From Oscillatoria sp. FACHB-1407 (lineage in GTDB: Bacteria > Cyanobacteriota > Cyanobacteriia > Elainellales > Elainellaceae): a DNA stretch of 64,000 nt. Below, one piece after another: positions 1 through 9,092 of this stretch. Positions within the stretch are counted from its first letter, which is position 1; each line of letters starts with the position of its first letter. The notes beneath the pieces are model-generated. The model was not told the origin of the DNA. It made no database searches and worked only from the letters and a program-made list of their open reading frames with translations. The DNA lies in NCBI RefSeq assembly GCF_014697545.1, contig NZ_JACJSA010000001.1:124001-188000 (forward strand), in the 5' to 3' direction. A program made the position numbers and the translations under genes.

Positions 1-15
1 TCATTGACATCGTCC

Positions 16-2160
16 TCATAATCCTTGTTCAACCGATGCAGGTAGCGGCTCAACGGGAATTTGAATCCAAAATTCCGTTCCCTGTCCCACTTGAGAAGTG
101 CATTTCAACAATCCCTTGTGCTTTTCCACCACAATTTGATAACTAATCGACAGCCCTAAGCCTGTCCCTTTACCAACTGGCTTTGTTGTGAAAAATGGGT
201 TGAATAATTTTTGTTGAACTTCTTCTAGCATTCCCATTCCGTTATCTCGAATGCGAATAACCGCATGTGGTACAGGAACTCTACACATTAAATCTTGATC
301 GAGACTCTCTGTAACCGCACAACTCATCAATTCTGTGCTGATGGTGATGGTGGGAGCATCCGTCACCTCATCTAACGCATCGATCGCATTACTCAAAATA
401 TTCATAAATACCTGATTGAGTTGCCCTGCATAACATTCGACCAGGGGCAACTCTCCGTACTGTTTGATAACTTGAAGGCTTTGCCCCAGGCTGTTTGTCT
501 TCAATCGATTGCGCAAGATCAGCAGCGTGCTGTCAATCCCTTCATGAATATTGACAGGCTTCATGTCTGCCTCATCCAGACGCGAGAAGTTACGGAGCGA
601 TCGCACAATTTGATAGATCCGCTCTACGCCGACCTTCATCGATGAGAGTAACTTCGGCAGATCATCGGTGATAAACTCCAGGTCGATTGCGTCAGCTTTG
701 TCTTGAATCTCTGGACAGGGTTCAGGGTAGTAGTGTTGGTAGAGTTTGAGAAGTTCTAAAATGTCTCGAATATAGTCGCTGGCGTAGTTTATATTGCCGC
801 TAATAAAGTTCACTGGATTGTTAATCTCATGAGCGACTCCAGCAACCAGTTGCCCTAAGCTTGACATCTTCTCATGCTGTACCAGTTGCGCTTGAGTTTG
901 TTGTAATCGCTGCAAGGCGTCGGTGAGGTATTGTGCTTGAGTTTGCGCTGCAAGAGCCGTGGAGCGCGTTTGGGCAAACAGTTCTGCCTGGTCAAGGGCG
1001 ATCGCCAACTGATCGGTCACAGCCCGTAGTAACTTCACTTCGCTCTCAGTCCACACCCGTGCATTGTCTCTTTGGCTGCACACGATCGCCCCAAACTGCC
1101 CAGAATAGGTTCTCAACGGCAGTACCAAAACAGAGCGAATGCCTAAATCTGACAACAGCGTTTGAGTAGTGGATGCTAAATGGGGAGCAACCCGAACATC
1201 ATCAATCTGCAAAATCTTCAGGTTTGCGATTGTATGGGTTAGCAACAGGCTATATTCATCAGGCAGTTTATCAATGAGACTGGGCAACTCAGCCAGTTTT
1301 GCTTCATGAGTGACGGTTAAGTGAGATTGCCCCCCACTCGGCAAAGACCACAAAAACAAACAGCGATCGACCTGTAACAGATTGCGAATCTCATTGACAG
1401 ACGTTTGTAGGATGGTATCCAGGTCAAGGGAATGGCGAATTTGATTTGCCAGGTTCAGCAGAATGGACTCATGCTGGCTCAACGACTCTCGTTCTACAAA
1501 TTGTTGCTGCAACTGATGCAGTTTTGTTGTGACCTGTCGAAATTCAACGGTTCCTCGTCCAAGCTCTAACTGAGTCATAACTTGATGGCTCAAGGTTTTC
1601 AAGGCTCTCAGTTGTTGTTGGCTTAACTGACGGGGAACATAGTCCAGCACACAGAGCGTTCCCAGGGCAAAGCCTGCTGGGGTAATCAACGGGACACCCG
1701 CATAGAAGCGAATTTGTGGATGTTCGGTCACCAGGGGATTGTTTGAGAACCGCTCATCTTCCAGGGTATTTGGCACGACAAAGACATCTGATTGCTGAAT
1801 CGTCTGATCACAAAACGCAATGTGCCGTGGCGTTTGGGAAAGGGTCAACCCGATGTTGGACTTAAACCACTGGCGATCGCAATCTACAAAGCTAATCAGG
1901 GCGATCGGAGCCTGACAAATCTCTGCTGCCAGCAGGGTTAACTCATCCAATTTGGAATCAGTCGGTGTATCTAACACCTGATATCGGTACAACTCCTTTA
2001 AGCGAGCCACTTCATTCTGTAAGAATGCCTTTTCAGTGGGGGTGCTCCAGTTAAAGTACTCCGTTGAGCTCAACCCATTATGCTGTTGATCTCTCACAGC
2101 AATACTAATTCTGAATGCCGAGTCCGGGGTCAGATTTTCTTGTAATGTATCCCCGTCCAT
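16..2160 (-). CDS. GAF-GAF sensor histidine kinase
   Basis: A 714-residue cytoplasmic sensor kinase with no membrane segment. A first GAF domain lies near residues 70-200 and a second near 235-395. A short coiled linker follows, then a HisKA dimerisation helix with the phospho-acceptor His444 (GVAHEINNP) and a HATPase_c domain with the DNGMG and GTGLGL boxes. It should autophosphorylate in response to a ligand or redox cue sensed by the GAF domains and pass phosphate to a separate regulator, since no receiver domain is present. Neither GAF domain has the CH motif of bilin-binding domains, so it is probably not itself a photoreceptor. It lies downstream of two other kinase genes on the same strand, separated by about 360 bp holding a dispersed repeat. 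No strong ribosome site precedes the ATG. Confidence 0.9.
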   Translation of the reverse strand: MDGDTLQENLTPDSAFRISIAVRDQQHNGLSSTEYFNWSTPTEKAFLQNEVARLKELYRYQVLDTPTDSKLDELTLLAAEICQAPIALISFVDCDRQWFKSNIGLTLSQTPRHIAFCDQTIQQSDVFVVPNTLEDERFSNNPLVTEHPQIRFYAGVPLITPAGFALGTLCVLDYVPRQLSQQQLRALKTLSHQVMTQLELGRGTVEFRQVTTKLHQLQQQFVERESLSQHESILLNLANQIRHSLDLDTILQTSVNEIRNLLQVDRCLFLWSLPSGGQSHLTVTHEAKLAELPSLIDKLPDEYSLLLTHTIANLKILQIDDVRVAPHLASTTQTLLSDLGIRSVLVLPLRTYSGQFGAIVCSQRDNARVWTESEVKLLRAVTDQLAIALDQAELFAQTRSTALAAQTQAQYLTDALQRLQQTQAQLVQHEKMSSLGQLVAGVAHEINNPVNFISGNINYASDYIRDILELLKLYQHYYPEPCPEIQDKADAIDLEFITDDLPKLLSSMKVGVERIYQIVRSLRNFSRLDEADMKPVNIHEGIDSTLLILRNRLKTNSLGQSLQVIKQYGELPLVECYAGQLNQVFMNILSNAIDALDEVTDAPTITISTELMSCAVTESLDQDLMCRVPVPHAVIRIRDNGMGMLEEVQQKLFNPFFTTKPVGKGTGLGLSISYQIVVEKHKGLLKCTSQVGQGTEFWIQIPVEPLPASVEQGL

Positions 2161-2328
2161 AATTTTTCTATCTATAGTTGATCCACCTCTATACTGAGCT
2201 AAATCAAATTAAGCTAAGTAGGTGATTTCTACTGATTTTGTGTGTACTTTAACGTTACTTTGCAACAAATTACAGTGATTTTTGGATATAAAACATTACT
2301 TTCTCGCCCGCTTGCGCGATCCTCACAC

Positions 2329-2447
2329 CTTAGTACAACTCGTCGTAAATAAGGGTGGGAATCTGGGGTGCAGGGGTGGAACCCCTGGCTAGGGGCGCAG
2401 CCCCCTGGTTTTATTTCCAAACCCTATCTATGAATAGCAGTACTTAG
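2329..2447. repeat. Dispersed palindromic element, family B (119 bp)
   Basis: Runs from CTTAGTAC to GTACTTAG, which form imperfect inverted ends. The interior contains GTCGTAAATAAGGGTGGGAA, a GC-rich hairpin around accCCTGGCT and TTTATTTCCAAACCC. A near-identical copy lies at 50128-50247 in the same orientation. No target duplication is visible at either site. The short ORF that crosses it is not a gene. Confidence 0.8.
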
Positions 2448-2521
2448 AAAAGAGTTTGCAGATTTATTCAATCCACGCTCCTGAGCCGATCGCCTGCTAC
2501 TACTCCGCTTGCTTCTATGTC

Positions 2522-3646
2522 TCAATCCTTTCCACAATACAACAGTGGATTAGGTAACTCCGATGCAATGACCCGATTAGCAGGCAGCGTGACTTCAAAC
2601 GTAGCACCCTGTGACGTATTGTTGCTGACCCCAATGCTGCCTTGATGAGCTTCCGTAATCATCTTGCAAAAAGCCAATCCTAAGCCGATCTGCGTGACAC
2701 CAGGCATGGGATTGCCAATCTCGTATTTCTCAAAAATCTTTTGCTGAAACGCTTGCGAGATCCCTGGTCCATTGTCAACCACCTGAATGCTGACCTCACC
2801 TGAAGGCAAATAGGTTGCTCGTAAAACAATCTTGCTGTGTCGGGGTGAAAACTTAATGGCATTTGAGAGTAAGTTGTCTAACACTCGACGGAACATAGCA
2901 ACATCAACGATGATGCTGCCGTGTTCGGGCAATTCACTCACCAATTCTAATTTTCGTTGCGTTGATATCGCCTCAAACCCTGATAGGGCAGACAACATAA
3001 GCCATCGCAGATCAACCTCGGTTTGATTAAGATGGAGTTGACCAGACTCCATTTTGGCAATCATCAGTAGATCATCAATCAACATCTGCAACTGTTGCCC
3101 AGCAAGGCGCACTCTTGATACTTTTATAGTTTGCTCGTCTAGTGATAGGTCTGGATCTGTTAAGGTGTCCAGCCCAAATAAGACGCTGGTTAGCGGGTTT
3201 CTCAAATCGTGGACAATCATATTGACCATGTCTTCCCGTAATTGCAGCACCCTTTGCAAATCGTCATAGTGTTGCTTGACTCGCAGGAGCGACTGGACTC
3301 TGGCTTGCAGTTCGATTGCGTTAATCGGTTTACTCACAAAGTCGTCGGCTCCAGCATGGAGACAGCTTGCCAGGTCTGATTTTGTATTTAGTGATGTCAC
3401 CATCATGATGGGAACAGCATGCCAACGGGGGATTGCTTTGATCCGCTGACAGGCTTCAATCCCGTCCATTCCAGGGATCATCACATCGAGCAAGATCAGG
3501 TCGGGGTTGTAGTGATCCAGTGAGGCGATCGCTTCTTCTGCCTGAGCAGCATAATGGAGTTGATAGTTTTGATGACTGAGGATGGTTTCAATGACATCAA
3601 AATTATCAGGTTCGTCGTCAATCACTAGAATAGATGGAAGTTTCAT
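2522..3646 (-). CDS. Response regulator receiver-histidine kinase hybrid
   Basis: 374 residues. An N-terminal receiver domain (about 5-120) has the acidic pair VIDDE, phospho-acceptor Asp54 (ILLDV) and Lys in VSKPI. A short helix leads to a HisKA domain with His146 (IVHDLRNP) and a HATPase_c domain ending in IGLGLAFCK. This order (REC then kinase) is typical of cyanobacterial enzymes that receive phosphate from an upstream hybrid kinase and then act on their own kinase core. Its ATG overlaps the stop of the upstream hybrid-kinase gene by 4 bp (ATGA), so the two are translationally coupled and very likely partners. No output domain is present, so the final target lies elsewhere. Confidence 0.92.
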   Translation of the reverse strand: MKLPSILVIDDEPDNFDVIETILSHQNYQLHYAAQAEEAIASLDHYNPDLILLDVMIPGMDGIEACQRIKAIPRWHAVPIMMVTSLNTKSDLASCLHAGADDFVSKPINAIELQARVQSLLRVKQHYDDLQRVLQLREDMVNMIVHDLRNPLTSVLFGLDTLTDPDLSLDEQTIKVSRVRLAGQQLQMLIDDLLMIAKMESGQLHLNQTEVDLRWLMLSALSGFEAISTQRKLELVSELPEHGSIIVDVAMFRRVLDNLLSNAIKFSPRHSKIVLRATYLPSGEVSIQVVDNGPGISQAFQQKIFEKYEIGNPMPGVTQIGLGLAFCKMITEAHQGSIGVSNNTSQGATFEVTLPANRVIASELPNPLLYCGKD

Positions 3647-6600
3647 AGATCACTCTGATTGCTTTGGGTTGCAGGTTCGTTCAATGCCAAAAGGGTTTGA
3701 ATGACGGTTGTCAGGTGTTTCAGTTTGACGGGTTTGGTCAAATAATCGTTCGCTCCGGCATCGAGGCAACGATCGCGGTCATTCTTCATGGCAAGGGCAG
3801 TCAGGGCAATGATGGGGATATTGGCTGAGTTTGGATGACAGCGAATTTGCCGCATTGCTTCTAGACCGTCTATTCCTGGCATTTGAATGTCCATCAGAAT
3901 CAGATCGGGATTTTCAGATTGCGCCACGGCGATCGCCTCCTGTCCATTCTTCGCAAGCAAAACTCGGTAGTCTTTAGCTTTTAGATAACTGGAGATGGAA
4001 TTAATGTTGCCTTCGTTATCTTCTGCTAACAGGATGAGAGAAGACTTGGGTTGATTGATTTGACTGGACTCGACCGTGGTTCCAGGTTGTATCTCACTCT
4101 TCGGAAAGGTTGTAGACACTTCACAGGGAAGCGTAATCGCAAAACAACTTCCCGATCCCACTTCACTGGTGACACTTACCCGCCCACCGTGAAGCTCGAC
4201 AAGTCGTTTAACCAGAGCCAACCCTAGTCCTGTGCCTTCATACTTACGATTGAGCGCACTATCAATCTGAACAAAGGGTTGAAACAGTTTATTGAGATGG
4301 TTTGGAGCAATACCAATACCCGTATCAGTGACCGCGATATGCAGGAGGTTTTGAGAGAAACTGTTAGCATCATCGGCAGCCATGCTCCCTGGTTGATAAT
4401 TGGCTTCAAGGATAATTCTGCCCTTTTCAGGCGTGAACTTAACCGCATTCGTCAGCAGATTGATAAGAACCTGACGTATCCGTCGTTCATCGATCAACAG
4501 TTCAGGCAGATTGGGTGCCAGCTTGATCTCTAAGTGAATGTGTTTTTTTAATGCTTGTTGTTTGATAAAGGCAAGGCTCGATTTACACAACGGAGCGATC
4601 GCCGTAGGGAAACAATCTAGTTCTAACTGACCCGATTCGATCTTGGCAACATCTAAGATGTCGTTGATTAACTCTAACAAGTGAGATGCACTGCGCTCAA
4701 GAGTTTCTAAAGCTTGCGCTTGTTGTGGATTGACATCACCAAACACACTCTCCTGTAAGCCCTCAGTCATCCCTAGAATGGCATTGAGCGGAGTCCGCAG
4801 TTCGTGACTCATGTTCGCGAGAAACTCATCCTTCAAGCGGGTTGCCCGAGCCAACTCTTCATTAGAAACGGCGAGTTGTTGGTTGCGCTCAGTCAATTGC
4901 TGTTGTGCCTGTTGTCGTTCTGTTAGTTCCTGTTGCAACTGTTCAAACAAACCCGCCTGTTGAATGGCAACAGCCAATTGATTGGCGATATGTTGCAAGA
5001 GTTGGGCTTCAGAGTCGTGCCAGACTCGCTTTTCTCGGCAAGCGTGAACGACCAGAATGCCCCAGAGTTTGTTGGTTTCCCAGGGAGCAACCCAGCGATG
5101 GTTTTCGCCACTGCGGATGTCTTGCAGAATGGGGGCAACAATCTTGGACTGAATTTGCCCTTCAGTGGAATAGTCAATCAGGCAATTCGTCCAGATATCA
5201 TTCATAACATCGGGAACGATTCGGGGAATGCCCTGCCAGTAGCAGTCGAGAATATCCTGCGACCATGTCTCGTTGTCCCAATGGCGATTTTTTAATGGAA
5301 CTAATCCATCCGATACCGCTTCCTCAACAATTTGACTGCAACCATCTGGAAAAAGCCGAAAAATGATGACGCGATCGCCTTGCATCACGTCTTTGACCTG
5401 CCGAACCACCGTCGCCAGGATCTCATTGAGATCCAATGATTCTCGAATACGCTGAACAATTGCCCCCAGAGCTTGTTGTCGTCTGAGTTGCAGGGCAATT
5501 TCTGCCTCTGCTCGTTGCCGCACCATTAACTCAGATTGAATCTGGTCGTAAAGACTCGCCTGTTGAATGGCGATCGCCAACTGGCTAGCCAATTGCTGGG
5601 TCAACTCAATCTCAGAGGGTTGCCAGTGGCGAGGAGCAGCACATTGATGGATACACAATAATCCCCACAACTGCTCCCCTGACAACAACGGCATGATCAG
5701 GTTGGCACGCACTTGAAACTGAGCCAGAATATTGCTATGGCAGGGTTGTAAGCCGCTGGCGTAAATATCATCAACTGCCTGAAAGCGACCTTTGGCATAA
5801 AAATTGGAATAGTTTTTGCCAAAGCAATGGTCATGCACTTGAATCGTAACAACAGGAGAAAACCCTTCGACGACGGATTCGGCGACAAATTCACCATCGT
5901 CAAAGTGGGAATCGGGACGGAACTTAAAGATAGCGACCCGATCCGCTTGCACAACCTGGCGAATTTCGTGGCAGGCGGTTTCAAAGATGGTTTGTAGATC
6001 GAGGGATTGGCGAATTCGCTGCGTGATTTCCCGCAACAATGTTTCCCGCTCGATTTGCTGACGGATCTGAGCTTCACTCGTGTGGAGTGCATCCGTTCGT
6101 TCTGTCACCTTACGTTCTAGCGATTGATTCAGTTCTTGTTGAGACAATTCCAACTGTTTGCGCTGACCAATATCCTCAGTGAAGATAATAATTCCACCGA
6201 TTTCATGAGTTCCTGTGAACCAGGGATGGACTTCCCACCGGAGCCACTGTTGAGTGCCATCGGCTCTGATCAACAAATCCTCATCACAGGTTTCGATCGC
6301 CCCCGCTAAACATCGTTGATGAATTTGTCGCCACTGCTCTGAAGTTTCAGGCACGAGGTCATAGTGCGATCGCCCCAAAATAGAGCTCAATGAACCCAAC
6401 TGATATTCATCAATCCACCGTTGGCTTGCCATCACACACCGCATTGACCGATCCAGCATGATGATGCCAACGGGAGCATATTGCACAAATAGTCGGAGGA
6501 GAGCTTCACTCTCTTGTAGTTTGGCTTCAGCCTGTTTGCGATCGTGCAGTTCCTCTCGCAGTTGAATGGCTTGCTCTACCTCCAAACACAACACCTTTGT

Positions 6601-7089
6601 TTCCAACTGTTGCACGAGAGTGTGAAGATTGAGCGGATTCAACAGGTGTAACAGAGCTATTTGGGTAATGAGCCCGACCAGGCAGTTCTGTTCATCCACA
6701 ACGGGTAAATGGCAGATACCGTGGTGTTCTAACAAATGAAGGGTGACAAAGACATCGGTCAAGGTAGACTCAGGCAAGATCACAACAGGCTGAGTCATTA
6801 CCTGTCGCACCGGGCAATCCAGAGAGAAGTTCTGAAAGATCAGGCGCGTAATATCCCGTTCGGTCAAAATGCCGACAACCTGCCTGTCTTCTACCACCAC
6901 GATACAACTCGATCGCGCCTCTAAATAAAGTTTCTCCGATTGCCAACCCTGGGCGTGAGAATCACCGCATCCTGAACGGGCAGTGCTCATCTGGGCGATC
7001 GCGGCGGCTACTGGCGCATCCGGTGAGATAACCAGAGGATCTCGGAGAATGGCAGATTTTACTTCTGCCGATTGATAAATTGGGTACAT
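3643..7089 (-). CDS. Hybrid histidine kinase with CBS, PAS and two cyanobacteriochrome-like GAF domains
   Basis: 1148 residues. Two CBS motifs (about 15-150), a PAS domain (195-310), GAF1 (350-515), GAF2 (540-720), HisKA with His762 (MSHELRTP), HATPase_c (870-990) and a C-terminal receiver with Asp1067 (LILMDIQMPG). GAF1 contains the dual-cysteine cyanobacteriochrome signature: DHCF at 420-423 (DXCF motif, Cys422) and the canonical bilin-attachment pair Cys450-His451, followed by ANLIMPLL. GAF2 keeps a Cys at the same alignment point (Cys636-Leu637, then KIVAPIL) but lacks DXCF. From family knowledge, DXCF domains bind phycocyanobilin or phycoviolobilin and switch between blue and green/teal forms. 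I infer a light-sensing kinase that also reads adenylate ligands through CBS. It overlaps the next receiver-kinase gene by 4 bp. Confidence 0.9.
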   Translation of the reverse strand: MYPIYQSAEVKSAILRDPLVISPDAPVAAAIAQMSTARSGCGDSHAQGWQSEKLYLEARSSCIVVVEDRQVVGILTERDITRLIFQNFSLDCPVRQVMTQPVVILPESTLTDVFVTLHLLEHHGICHLPVVDEQNCLVGLITQIALLHLLNPLNLHTLVQQLETKVLCLEVEQAIQLREELHDRKQAEAKLQESEALLRLFVQYAPVGIIMLDRSMRCVMASQRWIDEYQLGSLSSILGRSHYDLVPETSEQWRQIHQRCLAGAIETCDEDLLIRADGTQQWLRWEVHPWFTGTHEIGGIIIFTEDIGQRKQLELSQQELNQSLERKVTERTDALHTSEAQIRQQIERETLLREITQRIRQSLDLQTIFETACHEIRQVVQADRVAIFKFRPDSHFDDGEFVAESVVEGFSPVVTIQVHDHCFGKNYSNFYAKGRFQAVDDIYASGLQPCHSNILAQFQVRANLIMPLLSGEQLWGLLCIHQCAAPRHWQPSEIELTQQLASQLAIAIQQASLYDQIQSELMVRQRAEAEIALQLRRQQALGAIVQRIRESLDLNEILATVVRQVKDVMQGDRVIIFRLFPDGCSQIVEEAVSDGLVPLKNRHWDNETWSQDILDCYWQGIPRIVPDVMNDIWTNCLIDYSTEGQIQSKIVAPILQDIRSGENHRWVAPWETNKLWGILVVHACREKRVWHDSEAQLLQHIANQLAVAIQQAGLFEQLQQELTERQQAQQQLTERNQQLAVSNEELARATRLKDEFLANMSHELRTPLNAILGMTEGLQESVFGDVNPQQAQALETLERSASHLLELINDILDVAKIESGQLELDCFPTAIAPLCKSSLAFIKQQALKKHIHLEIKLAPNLPELLIDERRIRQVLINLLTNAVKFTPEKGRIILEANYQPGSMAADDANSFSQNLLHIAVTDTGIGIAPNHLNKLFQPFVQIDSALNRKYEGTGLGLALVKRLVELHGGRVSVTSEVGSGSCFAITLPCEVSTTFPKSEIQPGTTVESSQINQPKSSLILLAEDNEGNINSISSYLKAKDYRVLLAKNGQEAIAVAQSENPDLILMDIQMPGIDGLEAMRQIRCHPNSANIPIIALTALAMKNDRDRCLDAGANDYLTKPVKLKHLTTVIQTLLALNEPATQSNQSDL

Positions 7090-7265
7090 GACACGAGTGG
7101 GATCGGTGGAGCGAGAACCTCTCTCAGTGTTCCCTACAGTATTGAAGAAGCTCTATATGGCAATGAATCTTTTTGTCATGCCTATTTAAGTGGTCATACC
7201 TTTTGTTCGTCCGTCTTCTGGCTCTTGTTCTGCATTGCAGCCAGCAGGCTCAACGTACTGGTTAC

Positions 7266-7459
7266 CTGATTGACTGACAAAAGTTCTGAAACCCTTGATA
7301 TTCCCTGCTGTGGCTGGCGAACGGAATTCGCGCCTATCCGATCGAAGTCCGCCGACGCGGACTACGGAAAATTAAGGTTTGACGAACCGACGCAGGTCGG
7401 TTTTGCTCTTATAGCGGCAGTTTCAATCGCCAAGCATCAAAGATTTGTCAGGCAGTCAG
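7266..7459. mobile_element. MITE-like element, family D (194 bp) with 9-bp target duplication
   Basis: Imperfect inverted ends (CTGATTGACTGACAAA on the left; TTTGTCAGGCAGTCAG on the right) enclose several short palindromes, including AAGTCCGCCGACGCGGACT and ACCGACGCAGGTCGGT. The element is bracketed by exact copies of ACTGGTTAC (7257-7265 and 7460-7468), a 9-bp target duplication. The right copy contains the TAA stop of the HTH-cupin gene, so the element inserted at that gene's 3' end. No transposase is encoded. A partial copy in inverse orientation lies at 33271-33422. Confidence 0.85.
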
Positions 7460-7464
7460 ACTGG

Positions 7465-8079
7465 TTACTCCTCTAAGGGAGAGGGATACAGGATAACTGT
7501 GAGGAAACGAATCGGGAGTTCAACCAGTTGTTCGGGACCATGGGGCACATCTCCCCGAAAGGTAAGCGAGTCCCCCGGTTCCAGCAAGTAGGTATATTGT
7601 CCGTGGCGATATTCCAATTTTCCCTCCAACATATAGATGAATTCGGTGCCGGGGTGTTCAAAGGTGGGAAAAACCTCTGAGGCATCGTTCATCGTAATCA
7701 GAAAGGGTTCAAACACTTTTGTGGGACCCTGGTCGTATGCCAGCAGGTGATAGGTATGCCCCAATCTGGTGCCCCGGCGCACGACCTCCATGCCGTTACC
7801 ATTCTTAACCAGTTGAGCACCCCCCTCCGGAATGTTGTAGTTACGAAACAAAGTGGACAGCGACACGCCCAGGGCACCCGCCAGTTTGGAGAGAGTTTCT
7901 AAGCTGGTGGCAGTTTGAGCATTTTCAATTTTGGACAACATGCCGCGTGAGATGCCGACCTGCTCGGCAACCTCTGCGATCGTCAACCCATGATTTTGGC
8001 GAATTTCACGAATCGTATTCCCCAGATATCGCTCTAGAGAATGGTCTGCGATCGCCTGTTCACTCTGGTTTTGGGTCAT
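7465..8079 (-). CDS. XRE-family HTH regulator with C-terminal cupin domain
   Basis: An N-terminal Cro/C1-type helix-turn-helix (about residues 15-70, TIAEVAEQVGISRGMLSKIE) is joined to a C-terminal cupin barrel (about 130-195, GTEFIYMLEGKLEYRHG and GDSLTFRGDVPHGPEQL). This architecture is common in small-ligand-responsive repressors of amine and amino-acid catabolism. I place the start at the second ATG (8079) because GAGGATAGGT sits just upstream of it. The ATG at 8097 has no ribosome site and would place the start inside a palindrome that looks like an operator. The gene diverges from purU and the sox/glx genes, so it is the obvious candidate local regulator. The ligand is unknown. Confidence 0.88.
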   Translation of the reverse strand: MTQNQSEQAIADHSLERYLGNTIREIRQNHGLTIAEVAEQVGISRGMLSKIENAQTATSLETLSKLAGALGVSLSTLFRNYNIPEGGAQLVKNGNGMEVVRRGTRLGHTYHLLAYDQGPTKVFEPFLITMNDASEVFPTFEHPGTEFIYMLEGKLEYRHGQYTYLLEPGDSLTFRGDVPHGPEQLVELPIRFLTVILYPSPLEE

Positions 8080-8092
8080 ACCTATCCTCGTA

Positions 8093-8157
8093 GTCATGAA
8101 TCATGACAGGAAACTTTGTTGACACACATGAATCATATATTGCACTATTATTCATGA
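8093..8157. promoter_or_regulatory. Candidate operator repeats between the regulator and purU
   Basis: The divergent intergenic region holds GTCATGAATCATGAC (8093-8107), two perfect 7-bp arms around a central A. A second copy of the core, CATGAATCAT (8127-8136), follows about three helical turns away, and a third half-site in inverse orientation, ATTCATGA, lies at 8150-8157. Repeated, helically phased sites next to an HTH-cupin gene suggest autoregulation and control of the purU-sox-glx genes. A TTGACA lies at 8119-8124, but no -10 hexamer at good spacing is evident. Confidence 0.6.
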
Positions 8158-8183
8158 AAGTGTCCTGATTAGGAATTTTTGAG

Positions 8184-9044
8184 GTGTCATCTGTCAGACG
8201 ATATCGATTGACGTTGTCCTGCCCCGATCGCGTTGGGGTCGTGGCGGCAGTGAGCACGTTTGTTGCTAGCCATCAAGGTTGGATCTTAGAGGCGCAGCAC
8301 CACGCCGATCAAACCGCTCAACGATTCTTCATGCGGCAAGAGATTTTGGCAGAGTCGATTCCCTTTGGATTGGATGAGTTTCGTCGGCAGTTTGAGGCGA
8401 TCGCCCAAAAATTCAACATGACCTGGCAAGTCACCGACTCAGCCCAAAAAAAACGAGTGGTGATTCTTGTCTCCAAATCAGAACACTGTCTGTATGATTT
8501 GTTGTCTCGCTGGCAAAGCGGCGAATTGGATATCGACATTCCCTGCGTCATCTCCAATCACGACACGCCACGTCGCTTTGTCGAGTGGCATGGCATTCCC
8601 TTTCACTATGTGCCCGTCACACCAGACACAAAGCAGGAAGCGTATGACAAATTGATGCACCTGTTTGAGTCGGTACAGGGCGATGTCATGGTGCTGGCAC
8701 GCTATATGCAAGTGCTCTCGCCGGAAGTGTGCGATCGCTATCCCGGACGCATCATCAACATTCACCACTCGTTTTTGCCGTCGTTTATCGGTGCGAAACC
8801 CTATCATCAAGCCTATGAGCGAGGCGTGAAGCTGATCGGCGCGACCTGCCATTACGTTACCTCTGAACTCGATGCCGGACCCATCATCGAACAGGATGTG
8901 ATTCGCATTGATCACTCTGACTCCGTGGAGGATTTGATGCGTTACGGCAAAGATATTGAAAAGACTGTGTTAGCAAGAGGGTTGCGCTATCACGTTGAAG
9001 ATCGGGTGCTCGTACATGGCAATAAAACCGTTGTATTTCGCTGA
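8184..9044 (+). CDS. purU: Formyltetrahydrofolate deformylase
   Basis: 286 residues. An N-terminal ACT domain (about 5-85, LTLSCPDRVGVVAAVSTFVA) precedes a formyltransferase-fold hydrolase domain with the active-site stretch NIHHSFLPSF and YVTSELDAGPII, diagnostic of PurU. It hydrolyses 10-formyl-THF to formate and THF. Translation starts at GTG 8184, preceded by AGGA at a suitable distance. As first gene of the presumed sox/glx transcription unit it would recycle THF after methyl groups have been loaded on it. PurU is a usual neighbour of heterotetrameric sarcosine oxidase genes in proteobacteria, which supports the assignment. The gap to soxB is about 50 bp. Confidence 0.95.
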   Translation: MSSVRRYRLTLSCPDRVGVVAAVSTFVASHQGWILEAQHHADQTAQRFFMRQEILAESIPFGLDEFRRQFEAIAQKFNMTWQVTDSAQKKRVVILVSKSEHCLYDLLSRWQSGELDIDIPCVISNHDTPRRFVEWHGIPFHYVPVTPDTKQEAYDKLMHLFESVQGDVMVLARYMQVLSPEVCDRYPGRIINIHHSFLPSFIGAKPYHQAYERGVKLIGATCHYVTSELDAGPIIEQDVIRIDHSDSVEDLMRYGKDIEKTVLARGLRYHVEDRVLVHGNKTVVFR

Positions 9045-9092
9045 ATTATTTTGCTAAATGGGTTTCGTTAAGGGGTGTTGAGGAAGTAAAGT

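Noticed and set aside
2229-2420. 63-residue minus-strand frame
   Set aside because: Lies across the family B element, whose second copy has no equivalent intact frame.
7072-7476. Two plus-strand frames between the hybrid kinase and HTH-cupin genes
   Set aside because: The second is mostly family D element; neither has a recognised domain.
8478-8915. 145-residue frame opposite purU
   Set aside because: Antisense shadow of a well-supported gene.
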